The position numbers were made by a program, and so were the translations under genes. Below the pieces are notes generated by a model, which was given only the letters and a program-made list of their open reading frames with translations, had not been told where the DNA came from and ran no database searches. Positions 1 to 12,690 of a stretch of DNA of 64,000 nucleotides are shown piece by piece. Source of the stretch: Sweltsa coloradensis (Eukaryota > Arthropoda > Insecta > Plecoptera > Chloroperlidae). The stretch is from the NCBI GenBank assembly GCA_024449915.1, contig JAMZAV010000051.1, positions 744,001-808,000 on the forward strand, given 5' to 3'. Every line of letters begins with the position of its first letter. Within the stretch, counting starts at the first letter, position 1.

Positions 1-1433
1 TATTAGTTTGGGATGATAAGTTGTGAGCTCGAATGTCGATGAACTTCTTGCTTACTATCTCCCTCTTAATGCAGGCTGTTGTGTGAGTAAAGTGATATAC
101 AGTTACAGCTAGTGCGTCAAGACGATAACAATGTTTGCTGTTAATTGAAGTTCAGCCCCAATTATTTACACTCTAATCCATAACTGTATTCTGTATTGAG
201 TTTGACAGTGTTTGGTTCATTCCATAGATCCTAGCTAATTTGAATTTGCATATATAGTCCACTGGGTCTTATGATTGATCTTTCGATATGAACGATCGAT
301 GCTCGATATCGTCACGTTTTCACATCGTAACGCAACCCTATTCTTTAACCTATTGCGTTATCCAAGTAAAATTGGCTTTGTTAAAATAAAATAACAAAAA
401 TTTTAAGAATGCAGACCGATTTCAAAACCAAAATCGATAATAGTTTTTGAGAAAGAGAAATTGCTAACCATACTAAACAGGCATTGGAGCCCATTTGGCT
501 TAATGGCGGCAAATTAATGTTTTCCGATGCTTGCTAGCTCGATGCTACTCTGAAGTGAACTGTGGAGTGAACCCTAGTGTCCCCTGGTAGTGGGTGTGGT
601 GTATGTCTGTATCGTACATGATACTTAATCAGCGCTGCTCTTACTGAATTCCCTTGTCCCGATAAAAACAACATGGAAATAAAAATTATCGTGAATGGGA
701 CAAACAACTCGAGATTTAAACATTGACCTAGTGATTGTTACAAAGTTGACCTACAGAATGAATAGTAGTATTACTAGAAGGACTACATTAAGCAACATAC
801 TCTCTCACTAAAACTTAATACAGTGTTATGTAGGCCTACATACAGCAAACACAACATTGTCTCTTTAGGGTTTCAACACCACTTTTACATTTTGTCTTTG
901 GATTTAAACAGATCATCAAAATATATAATAATAATTTTTTATTTTCATTTTTTATTGGAAGTACGAATTTGAATACATGGCCTATTTATTACATTATTGA
1001 AACAAATCCCACAAGCCACACGACTAAATTTGTTCTTAAAGAGGGCTTATGCTTAAAAAATAAAAACATTATTATTATTTTTATTATTACTACTATTATT
1101 ATTATTGTTATTATTATTATTATTATTATTATAATTATTAGTAGGAAACGCTCAGTTGGACGCGTTGATAAGCGAGCACGTGCTATAGCTAGACCCACAT
1201 TGCACATTTTTTTAAATTTTAAAATTTACGACGTTCGCGTTTCCAGTATTATTTATTATTGCCAAGGTATTTGGGTAAACCCGTGTTTAAATCTTTACTT
1301 TAAAATCCACCGCCATCTAGAGGACCTTGACTCCTTGGGAAAACTTTTTAAACTCTTTGTTGACAATTAACAGACTGCTTCCTCGAAAGTATTTTGATTA
1401 CTTCTAGGTGGCAGTGCATTAGAAACTTCGCGC
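1..1433. other. Non-coding stretch
   Basis: AT-rich sequence with no supported gene or spliced signal; one TAGGCCTA palindrome near 832 and the ATT microsatellite at 1060-1141. Confidence 0.5.
1060..1141. repeat. ATT-rich microsatellite
   Basis: Interrupted ATT/TTA repeat; similar pure tract at 9177-9213. The flanking open frames on both strands are repeat artefacts. Confidence 0.9.
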
Positions 1434-2155
1434 GTCTTTTCGTTGCCATGGCAACGTTACTTTTGTTATAATGTAATTGCCATCTACACTACTTATCGGA
1501 TCAAAATAAAATTAACATATTCGTGACCGGACGGACATTCTAAATGATTTGGCTATCTCAGATTTTGTCGCCATTGAGTTTGAAAAAAAACTTTCGATTA
1601 ACTTTAATGTAACTTTTTAACTTTTTGAACGATTTGGCCACAAAACTAATGACATTCAATCGGAACAAAGCTTGCGGATGTGAAACATTTCACTCGATCG
1701 AGCCTTCGTTCGACGCTATCATGAGCCAAAAAGCTGCAGACTTTCGTTGCATGGTAACCGTACTTTGTTAAATGTAATTTACATCTACACTACTTATCGA
1801 TCAAAATAAAATTAACATATTCGTGACCGACGGACATTCTAAATGATTTGGCCATCTCAGATTTTGTCGCGTGAAGTTTGAAAACAAAACTTTCGATTAC
1901 TTTAATGTAACTTTTAACTTTTGAACGATTTTGCCACAAACTAATGCATTCAATCGAGAACAAGCTTGCGGATGTGAAATTTCAACTCGATCCGAGCCTC
2001 CGTTCGAACGTTATCGCGAGACATAAAACAAAAACAAACAAACAACAAACAAACAAAAACAAACAAACAAAAAAAAAAAAAACACAAACCAGTGACTATT
2101 TTTTTCGGCAGAGTCAAATGAAACGCTCGCTTCGCTCGCTTAATTAATATGAATA
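1434..2155 (+). repeat. Dispersed repeat (GATGAGC...GCTTCGCTC family) with internal tandem duplication
   Basis: Two diverged units (about 1434-1737 and 1738-2030) share CATCTACACTACTTATCG, CAAAATAAAATTAACATATT and GCTTGCGGATGTGAAA. They are followed by an AAAC-rich tract (2028-2084) and the family end module (ATGAAACGCTCGCTTCGCTC). The first unit opens with the palindrome CGTTGCCATGGCAACG at 1441-1456. Confidence 0.6.
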
Positions 2156-2157
2156 GT

Positions 2158-4008
2158 TCACAAGTTATACTTTTGCGACCCGATATAATTGAAGAATTAT
2201 TATTAATTCAGGAATAATGTAAATTATTCACCACTACGACGCGATGAAACATCCCGTCAATGTTCATTTAATTCATTTAATAAGCTTGTAGATGCTGAGA
2301 CTGTAGTAGAAATGACTTACCAGACTAGTGGGCTAGTTGGTACCGTACTTGATTCCTCGGCTTTTTTCCATGTTGTTTTCTCGGTGCCACCCACAGCCTG
2401 CTATTTCCCCGTTATTGGATGGATCACAAAATCTTGTCATCAGATTTCCATTTACCAGTGCGTACTTAAGATTTCACTTATGTCCTACAGTTATTTATAC
2501 AAAATTACTGTAGGCCTACACGACTCTTAAAGTTGTTCCAATTTAAAACTTAGTGCTAGCTTGATATCATTAACTGTTACGATGGATAAAGCGATATAAT
2601 TTTAACATTTTACCAGCGTTTACTCTGGTTTTGAAAGTGAAAAGATCTGCCCGAGTGGGTAGAATGGCTGACTCAATGTTATAGTACAATTCTTTTCTTG
2701 CAATTTCATCGTTGGCACTAGTTGAGCAACTGAACGAGGGAAGATATAAAAAATGTAAGCTCCTTTATTTTGTAATCCATCCATGAACTTGTGAGTGATG
2801 AAACCTGAAACTTATTCACATAAACAGCATCATGTGTGTGTACTGTGTAGGGCCTATACTGTACAGTATCTTAAAAAGATTTTAGTTGTGATCAATCAAT
2901 CTGATAGGCCTCCTAACGTTGAGACAGTTTGTTTCATTCGTAATATTTTTACATATATTCAGCTTAGTAAGATCTTGGCCTAATGGCCCAGAGAATACTC
3001 ATAACTTGTTTTTAGTGATGCACTAAATTAAAAACTAGTAATAGGCCTACATTATTAAATAATAATACTTAATAATGCTTAATAAATACTTATTATTTTT
3101 TAATTAGGTAAGATTTTCATTAACAGTATAATTAAACTGGGAACACGCATAAACATGTTTCATGGGGGAAAGGTACAGAAGGACGGCAGCTTACCTTGAA
3201 AATGTTAACAGGTCGCACAGACACAAATAGATGCTCACACTGTGATGAAGACCTTTAACCCTTATTGGTCATTTGTCGACTGGATCCAGCAGGGTGTTTG
3301 TTTACTGTTTTGCACACTATACTACAACCCCGTGAAATTTTTTGAACAAATTTCAATTAAAAAAATCAATTTTTTTATTTAATTGTTTTGGTGTAGTTTT
3401 TATAGTAAATTATTCCACCATATTTCAAATAGGCTATTTTTTTAAAAAGACGGTAGGGTTAAAGCTGGTTGAAACGTATCGGTAACTCGTTTTTTGTATG
3501 GTTGTATCTCAAATCCTCATGAAGGTGTAGGCCTAAAGTTAACCCTCATTATTTCAAAGTAGTGTTGGAAGTCTCCATAGAAGCTTATTTTATTGTATTG
3601 CAGTCTACACTGACCCGTACATAGTACATGTATGGCAGTGACATATCCAAGGGGGGGGGGGGGGGTGAGTCAACTTCCTTTACCCCAAAAATTACTTAAG
3701 GCTTTGAGTGAAATAACCATCTGACCTAAAATCGGATATAGATCCAGATCTGAGATCTTGCCAGTTGCCATAAATCTTACGGCCGCGAGATCGATATTGC
3801 CTGGCCGCCCCACACCCACTTTTTCTCTCCATCATAGCAACACTCGTTTACCGTAGGCCTAGGCTGAATCATCTAGCTACCACGCATAGACTTGTGTTCT
3901 TGACCGTGGCTATTTTTACCATTTTGAATTTTAACATATTTGGTGAAATAACATTATGCAATCATATTAATGTGATTTTGTTTTATTCATGCGTATCATA
4001 ATATAATA
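2158..4008. other. Non-coding stretch
   Basis: AT-rich; several TAGGCCTA palindromes (about 2511, 3043, 3526, 3856), and a G-run at 3651-3665 after GCAGTGACATATCCAAG, which resembles a lone hAT-type end. No gene seen. Confidence 0.5.
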
Positions 4009-4016
4009 CTGGTAAT

Positions 4017-4486
4017 AAGGGCCTACATCGAATAATCGGAAACCGGTTATGTAGGAAACCGATTTTCATTTTGTAAACCGGTTTTCCGAAAATAAAAAAA
4101 TCACATTTTTTTTAAATTTGCCGCGCTTTCCTCTGTAACAGAATGTGCATTCTCGTGTTCCCTACCACTGTGCACTTGACCTTGAGGTCGCGCGGCGCCC
4201 CAGGTAGTCAGCACTCGGTCGGCAGTCACTCTCTTTTCACTCACCAGTCAGCTTGTTCGGCATCTACGTCCCCCTCCCCCCCCACCATCAGCGCAACCCG
4301 CTCGGCCGGTACTCAACTTCCCGAATACAGTGCAGTCATCATTATGTGCATTTGTCGTGAGAGCTGTTTAGTGCAGCGGCAGGGGAATATACACACAAAA
4401 TCTAGCGGAGCAAAAACCGGTTTTGAACCGGTTATCCGATTAAACGATTATCCGGTTCGTAAAAATACTATTCGGTGTAGGCCCTA
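4017..4486. mobile_element. hAT-like non-autonomous element, 470 bp
   Basis: Flanked by a perfect 8-bp duplication CTGGTAAT (4009-4016 and 4487-4494). The ends are inverted: AAGGGCCTACATCGAATA on the left against TAGGGCCTACACCGAATA read inward from the right. Inside, subterminal ACCGGTT motifs recur near both ends (about 4043, 4078, 4417, 4430). The open frame across it is not a transposase. Confidence 0.85.
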
Positions 4487-5430
4487 CTGGTAATCATTTC
4501 AAGCATTACGTTTTACTGTAGGATTATATGATATATTTATTTTATGTATTATATTTTATTTATACTAAGTTGGAATATATTTAGTAGATATATCGTCAGA
4601 AGTAAAACCTTTCATTAGGTACCCTACAAGATTGCTGTTTATGTCAATAGTTTTAAATCTCTCACATAATTACATGGTGATGGCATTGTAATCCGTAATC
4701 ACGGTCAATTGCAATTGACAGTCTGGCTTTCAAACCATTTTCTGGTTACTATAAAAGTACAGTACTTGATTTACTTACACCGTGATTTGCAAGTGGCCCT
4801 GGTTGTATATGTGTTGTTCTCTTAAGGCAGCTCTCTTGATTATGTATCATGTACCACTGATATACTTGCAAACAACAATAGGTCTGTTCAATCTGGCTAC
4901 AACAATAGGGTAAACTCATCTAGGTACTGGTATGGCCTTTTGTAATGTATCTTATATAATATCTTTTGGTATAGAAGGCCCTATATTATGATAGTGTTTC
5001 TCAAGTAAACTGCTTGAAACAGGTTTTGTTTTTGGCACGTTTTTATACTTTGATAGTTTCGACATACAACGGCACTCAATTGTTGCATTGCAATAATGTT
5101 GGTAGGCCTATGTGTAATTAGTAACTTCTTAACCATTGAATAATAATTTCAAAATACAAATATGAATTCAAATTCAGAAGAAGATAAGACTTGAAATAAT
5201 ACAAAAGTATGACTTATTTTAAATTGAGAATGAAGTATATTATTATTTTTAACTTGAAATATATAGTATGTATTGCTGAATTTCACTCAGTGATTGAGTT
5301 GAGCCCCCTTTTACTCTCTTTTGGTAAAATTCTAAATTAATCACAGTAAGTTTAATGTTTTTTATTTACAAATTTCAAGAAAACTTGTTCTCTTTAAACT
5401 TAATTATTTTTATACACAGCAAAAATCTAT

Positions 5431-7136
5431 TAGTCAGGCGGCATACCTGGAGATATCCACGGAATACTTCAATTTTAGTAGAAAAGCATGAAATTTGGCA
5501 TAATGATCGGACATACCCTACTGATGATTTAAAGGGGTATTTAACCGCTAAACTCAAAAAACACATTTCATTCAGGCTAACTAGTAATGAAATTAGCAAT
5601 TAACAGAAAAATTATTGGGGCCACCATGGCCTCCCAAAAAATTGCCAAACATGACATTTTTCGAGCTAGGTCCCATCGGCAAAAATCTCCCATAAGAAAT
5701 AACATGGGGACGATCTTTATGCCCCGTGACCTTGGAGTATTTTGATCCAAAAAAATACTGGCCATTATTGACGTACTCGACAGCCTTTTCTGTAAATTCT
5801 CTATATTTTGTTTTGTAATTTGGGCCAGTAGTTCGGTCAAAATATGCTGATTACCAAGATGGGGTGTGATTTTGTAATGCATATTTTTGCGTGTTTGAGG
5901 GTATATGTGGGCAAGTTTCAAGACACGATGTTATAAAGGGGCATTTTAGATTGGTACTATGCTCTAGTATCTATGTGGACCAAAAAAGAAGCAGGTTAAA
6001 GCCGATTTAGGAAATTTTCCAAAACACCAATTTTCGACAATTTCTGGATCAAAAAAATTAAAAAATTCGTGTTAAATCACAGTTACAAGATATATTTTTT
6101 TAAACGGTCATTTAAGTGTAGTATTGTGCTATAGATCACGTGGTAAAAAATAATTTTTGGGATTTTTAGCCCCTGTAAGGAAATGGAGCCAATCGAAAAT
6201 TTACCCAGGAACCCCTCAAATCAAAGATGGCGTCCAAACATGGCCGAACTTTTAAAAATCATGGTCCTCTGTTATTCATTTTCATTTTACGCACGTACTT
6301 TCAAGTACTACTGAATATTCATTTGAGGTTCAAATTAACTTTTTTTAATCAGAAACCTCTCAAAATTAAAGATGGCGACCAAAAAATCAGTTTGTCATTT
6401 TTTAACGGATTTGATTGAATTTCGGTTTCTACACGTATATTGAGCTGCTGAGTATCATTTTGAGGTAAAAATATGTTTTGTGACATTTATTGGTCACATA
6501 ACATAGAAAAAGTTTGAAAAAGGACGAAACAAGATTTTGTAATGTGATTATTTACTTATCACTGGTAGCCAAACCTGATAAAAACACACTAGTATGTATT
6601 TAACATTAATTAGTGTTTGCTAAATACACATACTAGTGTGTTTTTATCAGGTTTGGCTACCAGTGATAAGTAAATCACCAGACTACAAAATCTTGTTTCG
6701 TCTTTTTTCTAACTTTTTCTAGGTTATGTGACCAATAAATGTCACAAAACATATTTTTTACCTCAAAATGATACTCAGCAGCTCAATATACGTGTAGAAA
6801 CCGAAATTCAATCAAATTCGTTAATAAATGACAAACTGATTTTTTGGCCGCCATCTTTAATTTTGAGCGGTTTCTGTTTTAAAAAAGTTAATTTGAACCT
6901 CAAATTTATATTCAGTACTTGAAAGTACGTGCGTAAAATGAAAATGAATAACATAGGACCATAATTTTTAAAAGTTCGGCCATGTTTGGACGCCATCTTT
7001 GATTTGAGGGGTTCCTGGGTAAATTTTCGATTGGCTCCATTTCCTTAAATCATCAGTAGGGTATGTCCTATCATCATGCAAAATTTCATGCTTTTATGCT
7101 AAAATTGAAGTATTCTCCAGGTATGCCGCCTGACTA
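5431..7136. mobile_element. Large fold-back element with about 520-bp arms
   Basis: Left arm 5431-5532 plus 6176-6603; right arm 6622-7136, nearly exact reverse complements around an 18-bp loop. Tips read TAGTCAGGCGGCATACC. Each arm encodes the same short frame starting MASKHGRTFKN (6227 on plus, 6996 on minus), which shows the arms are alike and is not evidence of a gene. A 643-bp insertion splits the left arm. Flanks CTAT and TATC may hold a TA duplication. Confidence 0.88.
5533..6175 (+). mobile_element. 643-bp non-autonomous DNA element inserted in the fold-back arm
   Basis: Because the right arm preserves the empty site, the insertion can be read exactly: the sequence GATTTAAGGAAATGG is split with TAA on both sides (5530-5532, 6176-6178). 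The ends are AGGGGTATTTAACC and, inverted, CAGGGGCTAAAAA. A 3-bp TAA duplication is the mark of the PIF/Harbinger group; that assignment is an inference. Related copies: 21865-22518, 47896-48505 (minus) and a fragment at 18715-18890. Confidence 0.8.
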
Positions 7137-9176
7137 TATCCCAAAGCTTATAAAACTTGGATAGAAGCTGACTTGATAATACTTAGGCTTCACCCTACAT
7201 AACTGTACCTGAAGTCACTTGAATTATGTAGGCCTATAGTTTTCAACATAGAAGTTAAGTTTCAACATAAGATTCAGAAATAAATAGAGGTACCTATCTT
7301 AGAAAACGGCAAATCGAAAATTGGTCATCAAATGTTGCCAAATATTATTCATCGCTTACAGACAACACTGCTTTAAAGAATGTATGCATCTACGCAACAA
7401 TTCAATTAATCAACTAATCTGTAAGCCATATTGTTGTAGCCATGGAGAATGTTTGCTTTATAACTTAAGTACTAAAAATGAACAGACCTTTTGTTGTGGC
7501 CAACAGTTGTGAGAACTTATACATTGCGACCCAGAAGAACCAGGCTTCTTAGGGTAGTAAGACCCCTGCAGTTACAGTTTTTTTAAGCAATATCTCGAGA
7601 TTGGTGCAAAATACCTAAAAACTGATTGCAGACAGTAATGTGGTTTTGTTGCAACTATACAATGCAAGAAAAAAAAATCAGTAAAGTTCGTATTTTGAAT
7701 ATACGTTTAGTAACCACTTACTTACCATCCATAACATTATCTTTTTTCGTGCAGGCTAGTTCTCACAAAACCACATAACATAATGTTGGCAGGGGTCTGC
7801 TACCTTAAAAACAAGAGCAATAATTGAGCTCATTGGCAACCTTCAAACTCTTCTGTGCTTGCTTGACCCAGTGGGGGGTGAGGGGGGTCGGAGGCAGATA
7901 CCAGTCTATAATGATGTTCTTAGCTTAAAAAAACATTTGTATTTTCTTTTGATCTCGTGTTTGGTCTAAGGATGCACAGAATAATCAATAATGTTAACCA
8001 TATTTAAAAATAAATAAAATTAATTGCATTGTCAAAAATTTGTCACATATTCCCTGTGCTTACGCTATTTATCATCGCTATTCAGTTTGGTGAATAGGCC
8101 CTATATAGGCTAGCAATTGATATTTGCTATCACTGAGACTTCAAATTTTATTTTTTCATTGGAAAAAACATAAAATTTTGAGTTTACCTTTTTGAAACAT
8201 TCAGTCTTGATCATGCCCGTCGCCAGTAGAAGTGGAACCATTTTTACTGACATCATTGTTCGATATTATGGATCAATAATGCAGTCATCTTTATTTTTGA
8301 TTGTCGATCTTTTTTATCTATCGTTGTGCATCCTTAGTGTGTTCACAATTTAATTAGCGGTTACGACTCCCTTTCTAGTTTGTGGATAGCAATATCGGCC
8401 CCGACATACGAGGATGAGGAAAATGCCTGTCTGCGATAACTGGTAGAAATTTTCTAGTTGAAGGCCTCCATAATTGTGCAGTTGTTATTTTTCGTTAGTA
8501 TTGTGGGTACTAAATACAATATTTTTCAATTAATCTTAGTTTAATTTGTAAATCAGTGTTATAATAACTAGATAGGAAAAACATGAAATAAATAAATCCA
8601 ATTTCAAAGCATTGAGGAAGGGTACTGTTTATTTGGCAAGCACAGAAGTACTTGAGGGTTTCCCGTAAAAAAAAACTAGGAGCAATGTTGGCCACTTAAC
8701 CCCCGGAGGAGACCTAGTGTATTTTGTTCTCATGGCTGCATTGGCCTGCATAGTGGTGTTGGCTGCTTTCCCTCTTTTGCTGCTCTGCTACACTTCAACA
8801 GTGTGTTATCCCCATTACACCGACAGGGCTGATATGGAATCTCACGAGAGGTTGCCATGTTCTGAATATCTTGGTTGTGATTGAACTCTCCATACATTCA
8901 ATCACAACTAAATGTTTGGAAAGTGGACTTCTTCGAGTTTCATCATCAGTCCCGTCTCTGCATTGGGGAGAACACTCTGTTTAAGTGAAAAGTTTCGACG
9001 CTAAACTTGGTAGCTCCGAAGTGCAAAAAAGACTTAGGTAGTATAAAAAGCGCTTTTTTGGCCCATTTTTTGTATTTTTTGTGCATTTTTTGCATAATAT
9101 TTCTATAATTTTATAATATTTGTATAATAATTGTATTGTTTACTAATAAATATTATATTTTATTTATAAATTGTAT
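7137..9176. other. Non-coding stretch
   Basis: No gene recognised. Contains a short hairpin TTGTGATTGAA / TTCAATCACAA (8874-8907). Confidence 0.45.
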
Positions 9177-9179
9177 TTA

Positions 9180-9213
<34 letters not shown>

Positions 9214-9225
9214 GCTTGTTGATGA

Positions 9226-9425
9226 TGACCTTCAAAAAAATGGCTAAGTCCATTAAGTAGGTCAACTGTTAGTTGGCCTTGAAAAAGTAGACTAAGTCCA
9301 TAAACTAGGTCAACTGCTAACCTTGCAAGGTTAGCAGCTGACCTAGTAAATGGTTTAGTCCAAAGAGAGGCCAAGATGGCCTTGAAAAAAAAGACTATCT
9401 CCATAAATTGGGTCAAGTCCTAAAT
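9226..9425. repeat. Short tandem units with a 44-bp palindrome
   Basis: Three related units (about 9226-9275, 9278-9330, 9380-9420) contain a GGCCTTGAAAAA-type block, then AAGTCCATAAA and GGTCAA. A palindrome of 44 bp at 9304-9347, with one mismatched pair, centres on TTGCAA. An ATT run (9177-9213) precedes it. Confidence 0.6.
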
Positions 9426-9446
9426 GGCCGAAGGAATAGGAAGAGT

Positions 9447-9572
9447 GTATTAGAGCTGACGTTTGTATAAGTCTATGAACAACTAGTAGTCATCTCCAGC
9501 TAACTTCTAGAGAAGTCAGCTGGAGATGACTACTGTTGGTCCATAGACTTACACAGTAGTCAGCTCTAATAC
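9447..9572. repeat. 126-bp near-perfect hairpin
   Basis: The left arm from GTATTAGAGCTGAC and the right arm ending GTCAGCTCTAATAC pair almost throughout, with small bulges, around TTCTAGAGAA. It could be a miniature fold-back element or, if transcribed, a hairpin RNA precursor. Confidence 0.7.
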
Positions 9573-10749
9573 CACTGCTAAGAAAGTACATGGGAATTAG
9601 TTATGGTGCTAAGTACAAAGAATAGTCAATACAACAGCATGAGTTAAACATTGAATATATATATTGAACAGGTAGTACAGTAAATGGCATTCCAAATGTA
9701 GGCTATGTCCACGGCCTTGAAAAAGAAAAGTGTTCGGGGTTAGTGCATAGAACCTTCGCATGTAGCTCGTTCCAGAAGTAACTTCAAGTGATGTGCAGCT
9801 AGTAGGATGGATGACTGATGTTCGGTGTTGTCCAGAGTTGGTGCACTGGGGAGAGCCGACCGCAGATTTCAAGAGTGACGAGATCCCAACGAGGTACTTG
9901 GTTGTTGGAATCAAGCAGAATGAAGATTTGGAACAGTCCAAGAGTCGTGTAGCAAGAAGTGAACTGCAACTTCCTGCAACACAAATCATAACAATATAAG
10001 GAATTGTTTGTACAAACAACTCAATAAGTAGCACAGAATATCCATTGCTCAGCACTCAGTAGACAATATGCTACCATTAATATTAAAACACAAAATTACC
10101 TGATATTAGTAATATGAATATCTCACTAAATGCTATGCAAAATCAAAAAAGTTAAAAGTTACAAATTGGGTTCTAGTTTTAGAACTATAATCACCCAATG
10201 ACAAAAACATTAAAATATATATATATGTAGTTTTACCCGTGGCCATTACAAGCTGCATACAATTTTAGTACGGATGTCAAACAATCACTTTACGATTTAT
10301 TTTGATTGATTTATTCCCGAACGATTCGAAATGGATCAGTTTATTTATTATTGATTATACCGGTTTTCTTGTACGAAGGAAAGCTCTACTTTGGTTGACA
10401 AAAAGGTAGGCAGAAGTTGGAATAAATTCAGACAAATTTTCATTCAAAACTTTTAAAAAATGTTGATCTATTGATGAAAACTTTTTTAAATTTAAATAAA
10501 TAATATTTGATATGACAACAATTGGGCAGAACTCGATATCGATTAGGACCTAAAAACAATCGTATCCGCCATCTCAATTGACGATAACAGCAAAATATAT
10601 GCAAATGATTTTATTTCGCAAATTGGTCGAATCTTAACGAGAAAATACTAAAATTTAATCACAGCTTTCCCCGAAATCGCAATCTGTAGGCCTATAAATT
10701 TCACAAAAAAACTTCTCAAGTCATATTATACAGTCAACCCACATTATTT
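9573..10749. other. Unassigned stretch
   Basis: Open frames of 148 aa (minus) and 68 aa (plus) overlap at 9609-10055, but neither resembles a known domain or has supporting splice signals. The segment may belong to an unrecognised repeat. Confidence 0.35.
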
Positions 10750-11126
10750 TGAATTTATTTTTCTCATCATGCGTGCGCTTTTATTTTTATTTATGTCGAC
10801 AAGTATTTTCTTGTATACCAGTTGAGATATATCACTTCACTTCCTTTTGTTTTGGCATTTTGTACTGTTCATTTTTAATGTTGACGATGGTCTCGAAAAC
10901 ACTGAATCTGCCGGCTTTTCCAAGTAGGTCGTGTCCTTATTTAGCTGGAATTGAGCCATTTCTGAGCTCTACTGGAACACTTATATTTACTAGCAGGCCC
11001 AGTTTTAGTATACTGTCTACTTGCAGTTGATAAGACTTATATGCAACAGTTTTCTTTTCTTTTGTTTTTTGCTACCTTGTTTCGTTAAGTATTCGTATTT
11101 TTCATTACTGTTGATGATATGCCTAC

Positions 11127-12690
11127 AATTGACATTATTCATGTCATCATGTGTTTTCTAGTTAGCCAGTAGAGACGGGACTCCTGTTCCCTCCGATCCA
11201 TGCCATCTGGCATTTTGCCCCGTTCCGTCTTGATATATGAACATTGAAAAAGATGTTTCCTGTCTTGCTTGCCAGCTCCACGCATCCGACAGACACTAGA
11301 TTCCAAAATTCCAAATCTGTGGAGGTGCTTTCCAGGCAAGTTATGTCTCGTTTGAAGCCAGAATTGAGCTGTTTCAGTTTTTCTACTGAAGCACTTACCA
11401 GTCAGCCTCATTTTAGTGTACTCTTCCCATGGTTTATTCCGCCCTTTCTCTTGCCATTCTTTACGGACCGCTTTGCATGTCGATGCATAGAGGTGAGACT
11501 TGAGAGATTTGTGCGACAGTTTTTTACTTTCTTGTTGCTTTTTGCTACCTTGTTTGGCTAGGTAGTCAGCCTTCTCATTACCATATATGCCACAATGGGC
11601 CAGTATCCATTGTAGCACAATTTGGTTCCCATCGTTCATGAGGCGTAGAATCTGTAGTTTACATTGTCTAATTTCGGGTTCTGCTTCTTTCCTATTTGCA
11701 ATGGCTGCAATAGCAGTCTTGGAGTCAGATAGGATCACAATTTTCCAGCTTTCAGACTTTGATAGTTTCAATAGTGCTTCCACTATTGCTCGGATTTCTC
11801 CATCATAATTGCTTCCATTAGCACCAGCTGGGTAGGAAGCCTCAAATTCTCGGCTGTATATCCCTGCACCTGCATTTCCTTCCCCTGGGGATGCTGATCC
11901 ATCAGTATACAGATGTAGCCATTCATTTTCGGGGTATTTCTGGTGAATGTATGCCAATGTCAATTTCTTTAGTTGATCCAATGAGTGGTTGGTTTTCTTA
12001 CCATTGATGTCTGGTATTGTCAATGCATGTGGAATTTCCAGCAATGCAACATTTATGTTTGGTGGCAGGAGGTCTTGTCTATTGTTGATTGCTTTATTCC
12101 CAATTAAATGCTCATTGATTTGGCGTGCCTTTGTTATGAATGTTACATGGGTTTTCAGTTTTTCACATGGTTCTCTATCCTAGTAGTTCTGATCCAGTCT
12201 GACTAGTTTTTCATATAGGATTCCTGCAGCTTCATTTTGTCTGGCCTCTAGCGGTGGAATATTGGCCTTTGCTTCCATAGCTACTATAGGTGTGGTTTTA
12301 ACACCTCCAGTAACTATTCTGAGTGCAGTATTTTGGACTCTATCCAGAGACTGCAGTGAGTTTTTAGGCGCTTTTGTTATGACTGCATTACCATATTCAA
12401 GCAATGGTCTCACATATGTTTTATATGTGGTAGATAGTGTTCTCTGTTGCCCCCCAGGTATCACATGCAACTCTTTTTAACAGGTTCAATCTTCTCCTTC
12501 CTGCTGCTTGCATTTTTTCGATGTGCTTGGTCATTGTCATTTTTTGATCCATGGTTACACCCAGGTATACCGGGTTATCTTCTTTCTGTAATAGGTTTGT
12601 TCTGTACTTGAGAGAGAAAATGTTGGTACACTTCGTCCCGTGGTGTGGTGTTATGATTTCTTTGGTTTGTTTGATTCTTTGTACAATTTA
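11127..12690 (-). pseudogene. I/Nimb-like LINE, 3' part (RT end, linker, RNase H), broken
   Basis: Non-LTR retrotransposon remnant, truncated near the end of the reverse-transcriptase domain (FSLKY...VYLGVTMDQKMTM near 12540-12630). The segment at 12470-12180 encodes the typical linker (PLLEYGNAVI, ALRIVTGGVKTTPI). The open frame 12044-11139 (301 aa) is RNase H plus a C-terminal region, with catalytic D48, E83, D107, H150 and D160 (YTDGSA, DGEIRAI, LSDSKT, HCGIYGNEKAD). The C-terminal zinc-knuckle-like motif has lost its second Cys (CRMRG). A frameshift separates linker and RNase H. It is related to but clearly diverged from the copy at 24.7-26.6 kb, and sits inside an older copy. Confidence 0.85.

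Noticed and set aside
4143..4493. 116-aa open frame as a gene
   Set aside because: It lies within the 4017-4486 hAT-like element, crosses its end and has no domain features.
6227..6996. Two similar 62-63 aa frames (MASKHGRTFKN) as a small gene family
   Set aside because: They are the same sequence in the two arms of a fold-back element, on opposite strands, with no sign of coding constraint.
9609..10055. 148-aa minus-strand frame as a host gene
   Set aside because: No recognisable domain, no splice or promoter support, biased composition.
11244..11808. Plus-strand frames opposite the RNase H frame
   Set aside because: Antisense shadows of the LINE reading frame on the minus strand.
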